From an uncultured SAR86 cluster bacterium (GTDB lineage: Bacteria > Pseudomonadota > Gammaproteobacteria > Magnimaribacterales > D2472), in the NCBI GenBank assembly GCA_902630885.1, contig CACOWI010000001.1, positions 124,001-188,000 of the forward strand: 64,000 bases of DNA. Reading direction: 5' to 3'. The stretch's first letter is position 1; the number at the start of each line of letters is the position of its first letter. Positions 13,389 through 25,599 of the stretch are shown here, one piece after another. Below the pieces are notes generated by a model. That model was not told the DNA's origin. It ran no database searches and saw only the letters and a list, made by a program, of their open reading frames with translations. A program made the position numbers and the translations under genes.

Positions 13389-13784
13389 ATGTCAAATCAT
13401 ACTAAAACAGATAATGAGTGGAAAAAGCTTCTGAGTGATGAATCATTCAGAGTGACTAGACAAGCTGGTACTGAAAAACCGTTCACTGGTAAATACTGGA
13501 ATTTTAATGAAAATGGTGTATATAAATGTATATGTTGTGGAGAAAATCTTTTTGAATCAGATACAAAATTTGATGCTGGATGTGGCTGGCCAAGCTTTTT
13601 TGTTCCTGTAGATGAAAATTGTATCAATGAGTTTGAAGATAAATCATTCGGAATGGTAAGAACTGAAGTTAAATGCTCTAATTGCGATGCTCACCTCGGA
13701 CATGTTTTTAATGATGGACCTCAACCAACTGGCTTGAGATATTGTATAAATTCTGCATCCCTAGATTTTGAACAAAACCAATAA
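13389..13784 (+). CDS. msrB: Peptide-methionine (R)-S-oxide reductase
   Basis: Zn motifs CICCGENLF and [30 protein letters not shown]. Confidence 0.95.
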   Translation: MSNHTKTDNEWKKLLSDESFRVTRQAGTEKPFTGKYWNFNENGVYKCICCGENLFESDTKFDAGCGWPSFFVPVDENCINEFEDKSFGMVRTEVKCSNCDAHLGHVFNDGPQPTGLRYCINSASLDFEQNQ

Positions 13785-15336
13785 ATTAAATAAAAAACCC
13801 TCCAGTGGATTATTTAATAATCTAGGGAAAGTTGTATCTGGTACAGGCCTCTCCAGAATATTTGGTTTAATAAGAGATATTTCAACAACAAATCTCTTAG
13901 GCGCGTCAATCTTTCATGATATTTTTGTAATTTGCCTAAAAATTCCAAATTTATTTAGGCGGTTTTTTGCCGAGGGAGCTTTTAATCAAGCGTTCATTCC
14001 TATATACAGCGATTATGAGAAAGAAAATGATTTAGTTAATACTCGTGATTTTTTAAACTCTCTAGCTGGCATTCTCATAACTGCTTTGTTTGTTTTCACA
14101 ATATTTGTATTAATTTTTGCACCAATATTTATTTTTATTTTTGCTCCTGGATTTTATTTTGATCCTGTGAAAAAAGATTTATCAATAAATATTTTAAGAA
14201 TAATGTTTCCATATCTTGCATTGATATCTCTAGTAGCTTTTGCTGGAGGAATTCAAAATACTCACAAAAGATTTTCGATCCCTGCATATACTCCAATATT
14301 TTTTAATTTATCACTCATAATTGCAGCAATCATAGTTGCGCCAATGTATGAGATGCCAATTTACGTTCTTGCATGGGGTGTCTTATTAGCTGGTGTTCTT
14401 CAACTATTGATTCAGATCTTACCCCTATGGAGATTAAATAGACTACCAATCCCTAAAATTAATATAGACAACCCAGGTTTAAAAAATTTTTTTAGATTGA
14501 TTATTCCTGCAGTTTTAGCTGGAGGAATAATCCAAATTAATTTACTTGTTGATACAATTTTTGCTTCTCTACTTGAAACAGGAAGCCCAACATGGCTGTA
14601 TGTATCTGATAGATTGATTCAGTTTCCCATGGGTATTTTTGCAATTGCAATTGGTACAGTTTTATTACCGACTTTATCCAAATTTGATTTAAATTATGAA
14701 AAAGATGAATTCATTTTAGGAATTCAAAAAGGTCAAAAATTTGTACTATATATTGCTATTCCATCTTTAATAGGATTATTTTTTTGTGCTGAAGATTTAA
14801 TCAGCACAATTTTTTATAGAGGTGCCTTTTCATCAATGGATGTTATTAATTCTTCTTACAGCTTGATGGCATTCTCATTTGGATTACCTTTTTTTATGCT
14901 TATGAAAGTTCTGACTCCTGCTTTTTTTGCTAGAAAGGATACTAAAACTCCAATGTATGTGGCATTAATGTCATTAGTTTTAAATGCTTTATTTAATTAC
15001 TATCTAGCATTTATTCTAGATTATGGGCATATTGGTATTGCAATTGGGAGTTCTTTGGCAGCTATATTTAGTGTTTTGGCATTAGAAATCGTTTTATACA
15101 GAGATGGATTTGTTAAATCACCAAGTATTTTTAATAAATTTAACTTAAATCTATTTATTTCTAGTTTATTTCTTATTACCTTTTTGTATTTTTATACTTC
15201 TCAGATGGATTTTTTGAAACTAACCCAGGTTGAAAGAATATTTTACTTATCAATTGAAGTAGTAGTTTCAATATTAATTTATTTTTCAATTTCAAGATTA
15301 ATACTAAATAAACCATTAAGATTTTTATTTGATTAA
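13768..15336 (+). CDS. murJ: Lipid II flippase MurJ (MviN)
   Basis: [33 protein letters not shown] start overlapping msrB. Confidence 0.93.
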   Translation: MNKTNKLNKKPSSGLFNNLGKVVSGTGLSRIFGLIRDISTTNLLGASIFHDIFVICLKIPNLFRRFFAEGAFNQAFIPIYSDYEKENDLVNTRDFLNSLAGILITALFVFTIFVLIFAPIFIFIFAPGFYFDPVKKDLSINILRIMFPYLALISLVAFAGGIQNTHKRFSIPAYTPIFFNLSLIIAAIIVAPMYEMPIYVLAWGVLLAGVLQLLIQILPLWRLNRLPIPKINIDNPGLKNFFRLIIPAVLAGGIIQINLLVDTIFASLLETGSPTWLYVSDRLIQFPMGIFAIAIGTVLLPTLSKFDLNYEKDEFILGIQKGQKFVLYIAIPSLIGLFFCAEDLISTIFYRGAFSSMDVINSSYSLMAFSFGLPFFMLMKVLTPAFFARKDTKTPMYVALMSLVLNALFNYYLAFILDYGHIGIAIGSSLAAIFSVLALEIVLYRDGFVKSPSIFNKFNLNLFISSLFLITFLYFYTSQMDFLKLTQVERIFYLSIEVVVSILIYFSISRLILNKPLRFLFD

Positions 15337-15337
15337 T

Positions 15338-16300
15338 ATGTATTTAATTAGAGGACAACATAACCTTAGCTTGTTTCAATCAAGATATCCTGATATTCCT
15401 TTATCAGGAACAATAGGAAACTTTGACGGATTGCATTTAGGGCATCAAGCAATTTTGGAAAAAATAAAGAATAATGCAAAGAAAAATAATGCAAAAACAA
15501 TAGTTTTTTTTACTGAGCCTCATGCTGCAGAGTATTTCTCAAAGGTAAGAGATAACAATCAAACTCCACCTCCAAGAATATGTCCATGGAGGGAAAAAGT
15601 GAAACTTCTTAAAAAAAGTAAAATAGATTTTGCTTGCTTTTTAAAATTCAATAATGAACTTAGAACGATGTCGCCAAATGAATTCATATCTGAAATTTTA
15701 GATTCGATTAATCTAGTAAGTTTTACTGTAGGAGATGATTTCCGATTTGGTGCTGATAGAAAAGGCGACACTGATTTGTTGAGAAATTGGGGAAATCAAA
15801 ATGGCATTATGGTAGAAAATACTGAAACAATTGTATTAGATGGCCAAAGAGTCAGTAGTACAAGAATTAGAGAAGAACTCTTAAATAATAATTTTAAGGG
15901 CGCTGAAAAACTACTTGGTAGGCCATACACTTTTTCTGGAAAAGTTGTTCATGGTCAACATCTTGGAAGGACAATTAATATTCCAACAGCAAATATATGG
16001 CTACCAAATCAAAGATTACCAATAAAGGGAGTTTATGCCGTTAAATGCAGACTAAATAGTATTAATTTAAATGGAATAGCTAATATGGGTGTTAGGCCAA
16101 CGGTTGGAGGTGAAAAGCCTGTATTGGAAGTGCACTTATTTGAATTTAACGAAAATATTTATTCTCAGAGACTTCGGGTTAAATTTGTAGAAAAAATAAG
16201 AGATGAAAAGAAATTTGATAATTTAGACATGTTAAAATCTCAAATCCAAGAGGATATATCGATAGCAAAAAAAATTTTACAAACTCCCAATGACAGTTAA
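15338..16300 (+). CDS. ribF: Bifunctional riboflavin kinase/FAD synthetase
   Basis: IGNFDGLHLGHQAIL, VSSTRIREELL, GRPYTFSGKVVHGQHLGRTINIPTAN. Confidence 0.95.
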   Translation: MYLIRGQHNLSLFQSRYPDIPLSGTIGNFDGLHLGHQAILEKIKNNAKKNNAKTIVFFTEPHAAEYFSKVRDNNQTPPPRICPWREKVKLLKKSKIDFACFLKFNNELRTMSPNEFISEILDSINLVSFTVGDDFRFGADRKGDTDLLRNWGNQNGIMVENTETIVLDGQRVSSTRIREELLNNNFKGAEKLLGRPYTFSGKVVHGQHLGRTINIPTANIWLPNQRLPIKGVYAVKCRLNSINLNGIANMGVRPTVGGEKPVLEVHLFEFNENIYSQRLRVKFVEKIRDEKKFDNLDMLKSQIQEDISIAKKILQTPNDS

Positions 16301-19061
16301 CTACAGAGATACATTAAATCTTCCAGACACTGAGTTTTCAATGAAAGCTGGATTACCCAGAAAAGAGCCAGAAATATTAGAAATGTGGTCCAAAAAAGAT
16401 TTATATGGAAAGATTAGAAAAAAATATGAGGATAAAGAATTATTTCTTTTACATGATGGACCTCCTTATGCAAATGGAGATATACATCTTGGACATTCGG
16501 TCAATAAAATCCTTAAGGACATAACTATTAAATATAAAACCCTTAAAGGTTTTAATGCTCCTTATATACCTGGATGGGATTGTCATGGTCTTCCAATTGA
16601 ACTTAACGTTGAAAAGAAACATGGAAAAAACAGTGAACTTGTTAAAAATAAAGAAAGTTTTCAAAAAGCATGTAAGGAATATGCTGAAAGCCAAATATTT
16701 AAGCAATTAGAGGACTTTAAAAGATTGGGTGTATTCGGTGATTGGGAAAATACCTATAAATCACTAGATTCTAAATTTGAAGCAGACATTGTTAGATCTT
16801 TAGGCAAAATTTTTAAAGAAGGCCATTTAGAAAAAGGTGAAAAGCCTGTTCACTGGTGCCAAGACTGCGGGTCATCTTTAGCAGAGGCAGAAGTTGAATA
16901 TATCGATAAGACATCAAAATCTATAGATGTTGCATTTAAGGTAGACGAAAAATCTTTAAAAAATGTAAAAAATATATTCAATATTGAAAACATAGAAGAA
17001 ATTTCATTTGTTATTTGGACTACAACACCTTGGACGATACCCTCAAATGTAGCAGTATGTATAAATCCAGAATTTAAATACTCACTCATAGAAATGAATA
17101 ATAAGTTTTATGTAATTGCTTATGAGATGATTGATCAATGTTCAGATAGATGGCAACAAAAAATTGATGTTGTATCGACAGCAGAGGGCAAAGAATTAAA
17201 GGATATTAATCTTAAACATCCATTTCTAGAAAGAAAATCTGTTCTTCTTCATGGAGATCATGTAACAACAGAAACAGGAACTGGATGTGTTCACACTGCA
17301 CCTGCTCATGGTATGGACGATCATTTAATATGTAAAAAAAATAAAATTGATACAATCAAATCTCTTAACAATAAAGCTTTCTTTAAAGAAGAACTGGATT
17401 TTATTGCAGGCCTTCCAGCTATAAAAGCAGACCCACTTATAGTTGAAAAATTACAAGAACACGATTCATTAATCAATATTGAGGATTATCATCATTCTTA
17501 TCCTCATTGCTGGAGGCACAAAACGCCTCTTATTTTTACATCTACTCCTCAGTGGTTTATTTCAATGAAGAAAAATAATCTTATTGATGGTGCTTTAGAA
17601 AATATTAAAAGTGTGAATTGGGAGCCCTCATGGGGCCTTCAAAGAATTGAATCTATGCTTATTGATAGGCCAGATTGGTGTATTTCTAGACAAAGAAATT
17701 GGGGAGTTCCTATAACTTTAGTTGTTCATAAAGATACTGGCGAAATCCATCCTAAACAGAGTGAATTATTTGAAAAATTTGCAAAAATTATTGAAAAAGA
17801 CGGAATTTCAGCATGGGATAAATTGAATTTGAAAGATTTTATTTCTGATCATGAAGAATATATCAAAACCTCTGATTCCCTTGATGTTTGGTTTGATTCT
17901 GGAGTAACACATTATGCAGTATCTTCAAAAAGATTTGGAAACAATGTTATTTCAGACCTTTACCTTGAAGGCTCTGATCAACATAGGGGCTGGTTCCAAT
18001 CATCACTGTTAACAAGCATTGCTATGAACAATACTGCACCATATAAGGCAGTTTTAACTCACGGTTTTGTTGTGGATGAGCAAGGAAGAAAACAATCAAA
18101 ATCTCTTGGAAATGTTGTCTCACCTCAAAAAGTATGGGACAGCTTAGGAGCAGATATTTTAAGACTTTGGGTGGCTTCAACAGATTTTAGAAGTGAAATG
18201 GTGGCGTCTGACGAAATATTAAAGAGAACCTCTGATCAATATAGACGTATCAGAAATACTTTTAGATTTATTTTAGGCAATTTGAGTGATTTTGATGATA
18301 AAAGTAAGGTTGAGCCTGAGAGTCAAGTTGAATTAGATAAATGGATTATCAATGAAACAAAAGTTCTTCAAAAAGAAGTCTTAAAATTATACGAATCATA
18401 TTCTTACCATAAGGCAATTCAAAAAATACATAACTTCTGTGTCACTGAATTGGGAGGTATATACCTTGATATCATTAAGGACAGGCTATATACATGCAAA
18501 AATGATTCTTCAGCCAGAAGATCATGTCAAACTAGCCTTGATTTTATTTTAAATACATTGGTAAGACTCATTGCTCCAATTCTTTCCTACACAGCAGAAG
18601 AAATTTGGCAAACAAGCAATAGATTAAATTGTCAGGAGGACTCAGTTTTCCTAACAAATTTTGATATTTCTGAAATGAACTCTGAATCTAATATTGATCA
18701 GTCTGAGTGGAAGAGAATTTTTGAAATTAAAGACGCTGTTAATCAATCAATTGAAGAGATGAGAAATGAGAATAAACTTAAAGGATCACTCGATTCAGTC
18801 GTAGAAATCCAAGCTACCTCAAATGATATACAAATTCTAAAGAAACTTGGTGATGAACTTCATTTTTTGTTTATTTCTTCAGAGGCAAGTATAAGAGAGG
18901 GAAAAACCTTTGGAATTAAAATTAAATCTTCAAAAAACTCCAAATGTGTAAGGTGTTGGCATAGACATTCATCAGTAGGATCTTACGAAAATCATGCTGA
19001 GTTGTGTAATAGATGCGTTGATAATATAGAAAATGATGGTGAGCAAAGAAAATCTTTATAA
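16290..19061 (+). CDS. ileS: Isoleucine-tRNA ligase
   Basis: HDGPPYANGDIHLGH, KQSKSLGN, C-terminal zinc motif CVRCWHRH...CNRC. Confidence 0.97.
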   Translation: MTVNYRDTLNLPDTEFSMKAGLPRKEPEILEMWSKKDLYGKIRKKYEDKELFLLHDGPPYANGDIHLGHSVNKILKDITIKYKTLKGFNAPYIPGWDCHGLPIELNVEKKHGKNSELVKNKESFQKACKEYAESQIFKQLEDFKRLGVFGDWENTYKSLDSKFEADIVRSLGKIFKEGHLEKGEKPVHWCQDCGSSLAEAEVEYIDKTSKSIDVAFKVDEKSLKNVKNIFNIENIEEISFVIWTTTPWTIPSNVAVCINPEFKYSLIEMNNKFYVIAYEMIDQCSDRWQQKIDVVSTAEGKELKDINLKHPFLERKSVLLHGDHVTTETGTGCVHTAPAHGMDDHLICKKNKIDTIKSLNNKAFFKEELDFIAGLPAIKADPLIVEKLQEHDSLINIEDYHHSYPHCWRHKTPLIFTSTPQWFISMKKNNLIDGALENIKSVNWEPSWGLQRIESMLIDRPDWCISRQRNWGVPITLVVHKDTGEIHPKQSELFEKFAKIIEKDGISAWDKLNLKDFISDHEEYIKTSDSLDVWFDSGVTHYAVSSKRFGNNVISDLYLEGSDQHRGWFQSSLLTSIAMNNTAPYKAVLTHGFVVDEQGRKQSKSLGNVVSPQKVWDSLGADILRLWVASTDFRSEMVASDEILKRTSDQYRRIRNTFRFILGNLSDFDDKSKVEPESQVELDKWIINETKVLQKEVLKLYESYSYHKAIQKIHNFCVTELGGIYLDIIKDRLYTCKNDSSARRSCQTSLDFILNTLVRLIAPILSYTAEEIWQTSNRLNCQEDSVFLTNFDISEMNSESNIDQSEWKRIFEIKDAVNQSIEEMRNENKLKGSLDSVVEIQATSNDIQILKKLGDELHFLFISSEASIREGKTFGIKIKSSKNSKCVRCWHRHSSVGSYENHAELCNRCVDNIENDGEQRKSL

Positions 19062-19518
19062 CTATAGATTTATATTGATTATTATTTTCTTAATATCACT
19101 TGATATATCCTCTAAATTTATTGCCAACAATAATTTGCTGTTTGGTCAGTCAATAGCCACGTTTATTCCATTTATTGAATATTTACTACTTTATAACTCC
19201 GGTATTGCATTTGGAATATTGGATAATAGAGGAGATTTAGCATCAAATTTATTATTGATATTAACAATAATCATAACTCTTTATCTTATATGGATGATTG
19301 TCAATGAGACCAAAGATAGAAACAAGATTGCATTGTCATTTATTGCTGGAGGTGCAATTGGAAATGTTCTTGATAGAATTAATGATGGAAGCGTAACAGA
19401 CTTTCTTCATCTGAAAATATATAATTATTCACTTTTCGTTTTTAATTTAGCTGATGCATTTATAACGATTGGAGCAATATTAATTATATACTTTGAATTA
19501 AAAGATTATTTGAAATGA
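19033..19518 (+). CDS. lspA: Lipoprotein signal peptidase
   Basis: Catalytic motifs GGAIGNVLDR and FNLADAFI; downstream of ileS. Confidence 0.93.
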   Translation: MMVSKENLYNYRFILIIIFLISLDISSKFIANNNLLFGQSIATFIPFIEYLLLYNSGIAFGILDNRGDLASNLLLILTIIITLYLIWMIVNETKDRNKIALSFIAGGAIGNVLDRINDGSVTDFLHLKIYNYSLFVFNLADAFITIGAILIIYFELKDYLK

Positions 19519-20453
19519 CAAAAGAAATAAAATTAGCCAATCCTAGGGGTTTTTGTGCTGGTGTTGACAGAGCCATAGACATTGTAAATAAAGCTCTTGA
19601 AATCTATGGAGCACCTGTATATGTAAAACATGAAGTTGTTCATAATAAAGTAGTCGTTGAAGATTTAAGAAATAGGGGTGCTATATTTGTTGAAGAGATT
19701 GATGAAATACCTGATGATTCACTAGTAATTTTTAGTGCCCATGGCGTATCTAGTGAGGTTGAAGATGCTACAAAAGCTAGAAATTTAAATTTTTTTGATG
19801 CCACATGTCCTTTAGTAACTAAGGTTCATATGGAAGTTAGAAAACATGCAAAAGCAAACAGAGATATTATTTTAATAGGTCACGAGGGCCATCCTGAAGT
19901 TGAGGGCACAATGGGCCGTCATATAAATTCTGAGAATAGTTCAATTTTTTTAGTTCAGGATGAGAATGATGCCTTAACTATAAACGTCAATAAAAAAGAA
20001 AGACTAGCTCTTGTTACTCAGACCACTCTCAGTGTTGATGAAACAATGTCAATAATTGATATTCTTAAAAAAAGATTTCCAAGCATAGAAATTCCAAAAA
20101 AAGATGATATTTGTTATGCAACACAAAACAGACAAGATGCTGTAAAACAACTTGCTCTTGAATCAGATTACATAGTTGTGGTTGGTTCAAAAAATAGCTC
20201 AAATTCAAACAGATTAAAGGAGCTTGCTGAAAAATGTGGATGCAAATCAGCTTTAATAGATGAGTTTTCAGACTTAGATTTAGAGGATATTCAAAATTGT
20301 AAAAGTATTGCTGTTACAGCTGGAGCATCTGCTCCAGAGTCTAGGGTCATGGAGATCGCAAAATCTTTAGAAAATTATTTTGATGCAAAGCTTGTTGAAG
20401 ATGGAGAAGATAACGAGAATGTTTATTTTAAAATGCCTCCTGGGTTGAGATAA
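19515..20453 (+). CDS. ispH: 4-hydroxy-3-methylbut-2-enyl diphosphate reductase
   Basis: ANPRGFCAGVDRAIDIV, EHxxxHNKVVV-like, DATCPLVTKVH. Confidence 0.97.
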   Translation: MTKEIKLANPRGFCAGVDRAIDIVNKALEIYGAPVYVKHEVVHNKVVVEDLRNRGAIFVEEIDEIPDDSLVIFSAHGVSSEVEDATKARNLNFFDATCPLVTKVHMEVRKHAKANRDIILIGHEGHPEVEGTMGRHINSENSSIFLVQDENDALTINVNKKERLALVTQTTLSVDETMSIIDILKKRFPSIEIPKKDDICYATQNRQDAVKQLALESDYIVVVGSKNSSNSNRLKELAEKCGCKSALIDEFSDLDLEDIQNCKSIAVTAGASAPESRVMEIAKSLENYFDAKLVEDGEDNENVYFKMPPGLR

Positions 20454-20993
20454 ATGCAAATTGAAAATCATATTTTTCAAAACATAAAATTTCTACAATC
20501 TCCAAATTTCAACGAAAGACCTAAAAATTCAATAATTAGTTTGATTGTTATTCATTCAATAAGTCTTCCTCCTAATGTATACGGAAATGAATATGTTGAA
20601 GATTTTTTTATGAACAAACTCAAAATATCTGATCATGATTATTTTGATGAGATCAAAGATTTAAAAGTATCATCGCATGTATACATAAAGAGAACTGGTG
20701 AAATAATTCAATTCGTACCTTTTAATATGAGAGCATGGCATGCAGGTAATTCTTCATATAAGGGTGTTGATGACTGTAACAACTATTCAATAGGAATTGA
20801 GCTTGAAGGGGCAGATGACGATAACTTTTCAAATAATCAATATGAAAAATTAATTCAAATTTCAAAACTAATTATTAAGAATTATCCAGAAATAAATAAA
20901 GATAAAATCGTAGGACATTCTGAAATTTCACCTGGCAGGAAAACAGATCCTGGACATAAGTTTGAATGGAATAGATATTTAAATGCGCTATGA
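20454..20993 (+). CDS. ampD: 1,6-anhydro-N-acetylmuramyl-L-alanine amidase
   Basis: VIHSISLPPNVYGNEYV, SSHVYIKRTGEIIQFVPF, GHSEISPGRKTDPG. Confidence 0.9.
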   Translation: MQIENHIFQNIKFLQSPNFNERPKNSIISLIVIHSISLPPNVYGNEYVEDFFMNKLKISDHDYFDEIKDLKVSSHVYIKRTGEIIQFVPFNMRAWHAGNSSYKGVDDCNNYSIGIELEGADDDNFSNNQYEKLIQISKLIIKNYPEINKDKIVGHSEISPGRKTDPGHKFEWNRYLNAL

Positions 20994-22255
20994 ATAAAAA
21001 AGATTATCTAAAAATGATTTCATTTACAGGCTTTGGATTTTCTTCTGGTTTGCCATATGTGTTAATTTTAATAACTCTTACAGCTTGGTTAAGAGATATA
21101 GGGATAGATTTGAGCCTCATTGGTTTTATAAGCTGGATTAGTCTAGCTTACTCAATAAAATTTCTATGGGCGCCCTTTGTTGATAGATTTTCAGTTCCTT
21201 TATTAAATATTTTTGGATCACGAAGAAGCTGGATTGTTTTAATGCAAATTATAATAATTATCTCTTTATTAACACTTTCAAATGTAAATCCAATAACTAA
21301 TTTAACTTTTTTTGCATTTATTGCATTGATTATTGCATTAGCTGGTTCGATTCAGGATATAGCAATAGATGCTTTCAGAATTGAGAGTGCAAAACTCGAA
21401 GATCAAGGAAATTTAGCAGCTGGATATCAATTTGGATACAGAATAGCAATTTTGGTTGGATCTTCTCTTGCATTAATAATTGCATCAAACTTTTCATGGG
21501 CATTTGCATATCAATTAATGGCGTTAATATTTGTTGTAAACATAGTTTTATCCATGTTAGTTTCAAGTGAGTCAAAAAATATTGAACTTAAAAAATTAGG
21601 TCATGTTGATTCAATTATTGAGCCACTGAAAGACTTTTTTTCAAGATTTGGGATCAAAATGGCCTCGATTCTACTTTTTATAGTTGCAACTTATAGATTA
21701 ACTGACATTGTAATGGGCCCGATGGCTAATCCATTTTATATTGATCTAGGCTACTCACTTGAGGAAATTGGTTACATTGTGAAAGTGGTTGCACTTTTTG
21801 CAACGATTTTTGGAGTTTTTCTTGGCGGTATTTTAATAAAAAAAATTGGTTTATATAAATCTTTAATAATTGGTGCTATTTTGGTAATGGCAACTAATTT
21901 GTTTTTTTCTTATGCAGCTTTGAGCGAAAAAAATTTAACGTTATTAGCTTCAATAGTTGCCTCAGATAGCATTGCAGCTGGAATAGTTGGCACTGTAAAT
22001 ATAACTTTTTTAACAAGTCTGGTCTCCCAAAAATATACAGGATTTCAGTACGCGTTATTAACTTCATTAATGGCATTTTTAGGAAAAGTATTTGCTGGAT
22101 TCTCGGGATTGATTGTTGAGACCTTTCAAAGCCTATATGGCTTCTCCTATGGATGGATGTCTTTTTATATATTCACATCTATGTTGGCTATACCTGCAAT
22201 TCTAATGATCTATCATAATAGAAGTTTTTTTATCTTAAATAGTGCAAATCAATAG
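20990..22255 (+). CDS. ampG: AmpG-like muropeptide MFS permease
   Basis: FSSGLPYVLILITLTAWLRDIGI, DIAIDAFRIE; adjacent to ampD. Confidence 0.88.
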   Translation: MNKKDYLKMISFTGFGFSSGLPYVLILITLTAWLRDIGIDLSLIGFISWISLAYSIKFLWAPFVDRFSVPLLNIFGSRRSWIVLMQIIIIISLLTLSNVNPITNLTFFAFIALIIALAGSIQDIAIDAFRIESAKLEDQGNLAAGYQFGYRIAILVGSSLALIIASNFSWAFAYQLMALIFVVNIVLSMLVSSESKNIELKKLGHVDSIIEPLKDFFSRFGIKMASILLFIVATYRLTDIVMGPMANPFYIDLGYSLEEIGYIVKVVALFATIFGVFLGGILIKKIGLYKSLIIGAILVMATNLFFSYAALSEKNLTLLASIVASDSIAAGIVGTVNITFLTSLVSQKYTGFQYALLTSLMAFLGKVFAGFSGLIVETFQSLYGFSYGWMSFYIFTSMLAIPAILMIYHNRSFFILNSANQ

Positions 22256-22358
22256 AAGTATATTTTATTTTTCATTGCTTATGGTGTTTTCATTAAGCGT
22301 TGTAAATGCTGATGACATTCCAAAATTTAATTCATTATCTTTATTATCTGACAAATAA
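22242..22358 (+). CDS. Candidate 38-aa secreted microprotein or gene remnant
   Basis: GTG start overlapping ampG end; translates to MQINRSIFYFSLLMVFSLSVVNADDIPKFNSLSLLSDK* with signal-peptide-like N-terminus. Confidence 0.35.
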   Translation: MQINRSIFYFSLLMVFSLSVVNADDIPKFNSLSLLSDK

Positions 22359-22400
22359 GTACATTTATTAATTTATGCATACCTAAGCTATGTTGGATTT

Positions 22401-22574
22401 ATGTGCAAATTTCAAATTTCAAATCTGACTTTAGCATTTTATATTTTTATATTTGGAGCATTTATTGAATTGATGCATCTTTTTCATCCCTATAGATATT
22501 TTGAGTATTTTGACTTACTTGCAATCCTCTTTGGAGTTACAATTGCGTTTTTAATTAATAAGTTAAAAAGTTGA
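22401..22574 (+). CDS. Candidate 57-aa small membrane protein, VanZ-like C-terminal portion
   Basis: MCKFQISNLTLAFYIFIFGAFIELMHLFHPYRYFEYFDLLAILFGVTIAFLINKLKS*; GAFIELMHLFHPYRYFEYFDLLA resembles the VanZ motif; below the ORF-track length threshold. Confidence 0.5.
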   Translation: MCKFQISNLTLAFYIFIFGAFIELMHLFHPYRYFEYFDLLAILFGVTIAFLINKLKS

Positions 22575-22650
22575 ATTGCCTATTGATTTATATTTTTTAG
22601 CCCTTAATTATTGGATATGATAAATTTTAGTAATTTATATGGAGAGATAA

Positions 22651-22938
22651 ATGAAATTGAGACCATTACATGACAATGTTCTTGTAAAAAGAACAGAAGA
22701 AGAGGAAACATCCTCTGGTGGAATAATTCTATCAGGCTCTGCAAAAGAAAAACCTTCCCAAGGTAAGGTTGTTGCAGTCGGTCCTGGAAAGGTATCTGAT
22801 TCAGGTGAATCTGTATCTATGAATGTATCTGTTGGTGATACTGTTATTTTTGGCCAATATGGCGGCAATGAAATTAAGTTAGATGGCGAAGAATACCTCA
22901 TTTTAAGTGAAAGAGATATTTTCGGTGTTGTGGAATAA
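22651..22938 (+). CDS. groES: Co-chaperonin GroES
   Basis: MKLRPLHDNVLVKRTEEEETSSGGIIL. Confidence 0.98.
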   Translation: MKLRPLHDNVLVKRTEEEETSSGGIILSGSAKEKPSQGKVVAVGPGKVSDSGESVSMNVSVGDTVIFGQYGGNEIKLDGEEYLILSERDIFGVVE

Positions 22939-22959
22939 ATTTTAAGAATAGGGAGATAA

Positions 22960-24606
<1,647 letters not shown>

Positions 24607-24626
24607 TACTTTAATTCATTCAAAAA

Positions 24627-24653
24627 TTTGGGGCATTTAGCCCCATTTTTTTT
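24627..24653 (+). terminator. Rho-independent terminator after groEL
   Basis: TGGGGC-ATTTA-GCCCCA hairpin followed by a T run. Confidence 0.85.
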
Positions 24654-24696
24654 GTATAATTAATTTAATAATAACTTTCTAATTGGAGCTATTTAA

Positions 24697-24873
24697 ATGA
24701 AAGCGTTATATTTTTTACCAATTTTTTCAATAAATTTATTTGCTCATGTTAACAACTCAATACATTCTCATTTTATTGAGAATTTAATTTATTTAATTGT
24801 GTTATTTGCATACATTTGTCTTGGTATTTCATTACTTTTACTTATGAGAGCTATTTATAGGAGGTTTGTATGA
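24697..24873 (+). CDS. 58-aa membrane microprotein coupled to sodN
   Basis: MKALYFLPIFSINLFAHVNNSIHSHFIENLIYLIVLFAYICLGISLLLLMRAIYRRFV*; ATG after GGAG-like SD; its TGA overlaps the sodN ATG (ATGA). Confidence 0.65.
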   Translation: MKALYFLPIFSINLFAHVNNSIHSHFIENLIYLIVLFAYICLGISLLLLMRAIYRRFV

Positions 24874-25334
24874 AAATTAGAGATGTAAAAGCACATTGCG
24901 ACATACCTTGTGCAGTTTATGATCCTGGTGTTGCACAATATGCAGCCTTAAGTGTGGTAAGGTTTTTAGATCTAATTGGCGAGATGCCAGAAAATATCGA
25001 TTCAAAAAAAGATCTTGCTCATTTAACCAGACTTGTTCAACAAAAAGAAGAACATGCAATAGAAGTCAAAGATGCTGTAAGAACAATTTGGGGTGATTAT
25101 TTTAAGGAGCCTCAAATGGAAAAGTTTCCTGAAATACACGAACTGTGTCATTCAATAATGATGACTGCTTCAAAATGTAAACAGGACATTGATCGTCAGA
25201 ATGGCTTAGATTTAGTTGAGAAAGTAAATAGATTTGCTGAAATATTTTGGGCAACAAAAGATGTCAACACAGAAACTAAAAAATCACTAAATCCTCCTCA
25301 TATGGATATCATTGTGCCTGTCTTAAGTGATTAG
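24870..25334 (+). CDS. sodN: Nickel-dependent superoxide dismutase
   Basis: Nickel hook HCDIPCAVYDP preceded by an 8-aa leader. Confidence 0.95.
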   Translation: MKIRDVKAHCDIPCAVYDPGVAQYAALSVVRFLDLIGEMPENIDSKKDLAHLTRLVQQKEEHAIEVKDAVRTIWGDYFKEPQMEKFPEIHELCHSIMMTASKCKQDIDRQNGLDLVEKVNRFAEIFWATKDVNTETKKSLNPPHMDIIVPVLSD

Positions 25335-25599
25335 CATTCATAGAGTTAGGGGTTCAAGTATGACCCCTAATTTTAATGATAAAGACTTTGTCTTAAGCCT
25401 TAATTGTTTTTATTCAATTAATAGAGGAGACGTGGTTTTGGTTAAAATACCAAACATTGGGATTGTTATTAAGAGAGTAGGTTGTATAGAAAAAAATAAA
25501 ATAAAGCTCCATGGCGACAATCATGAATATAAATCAAATATTTATGATAACTTTTTTGATCTGAACTTAGTTCAAGGAAAGGTATTTTTTAAATTTTAA
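25327..25599 (+). CDS. sodX: Nickel-type SOD maturation protease (S26-like)
   Basis: RGSSMTPNF Ser motif and IKRVGC Lys motif; GTG start overlapping sodN. Confidence 0.88.
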   Translation: MISIHRVRGSSMTPNFNDKDFVLSLNCFYSINRGDVVLVKIPNIGIVIKRVGCIEKNKIKLHGDNHEYKSNIYDNFFDLNLVQGKVFFKF

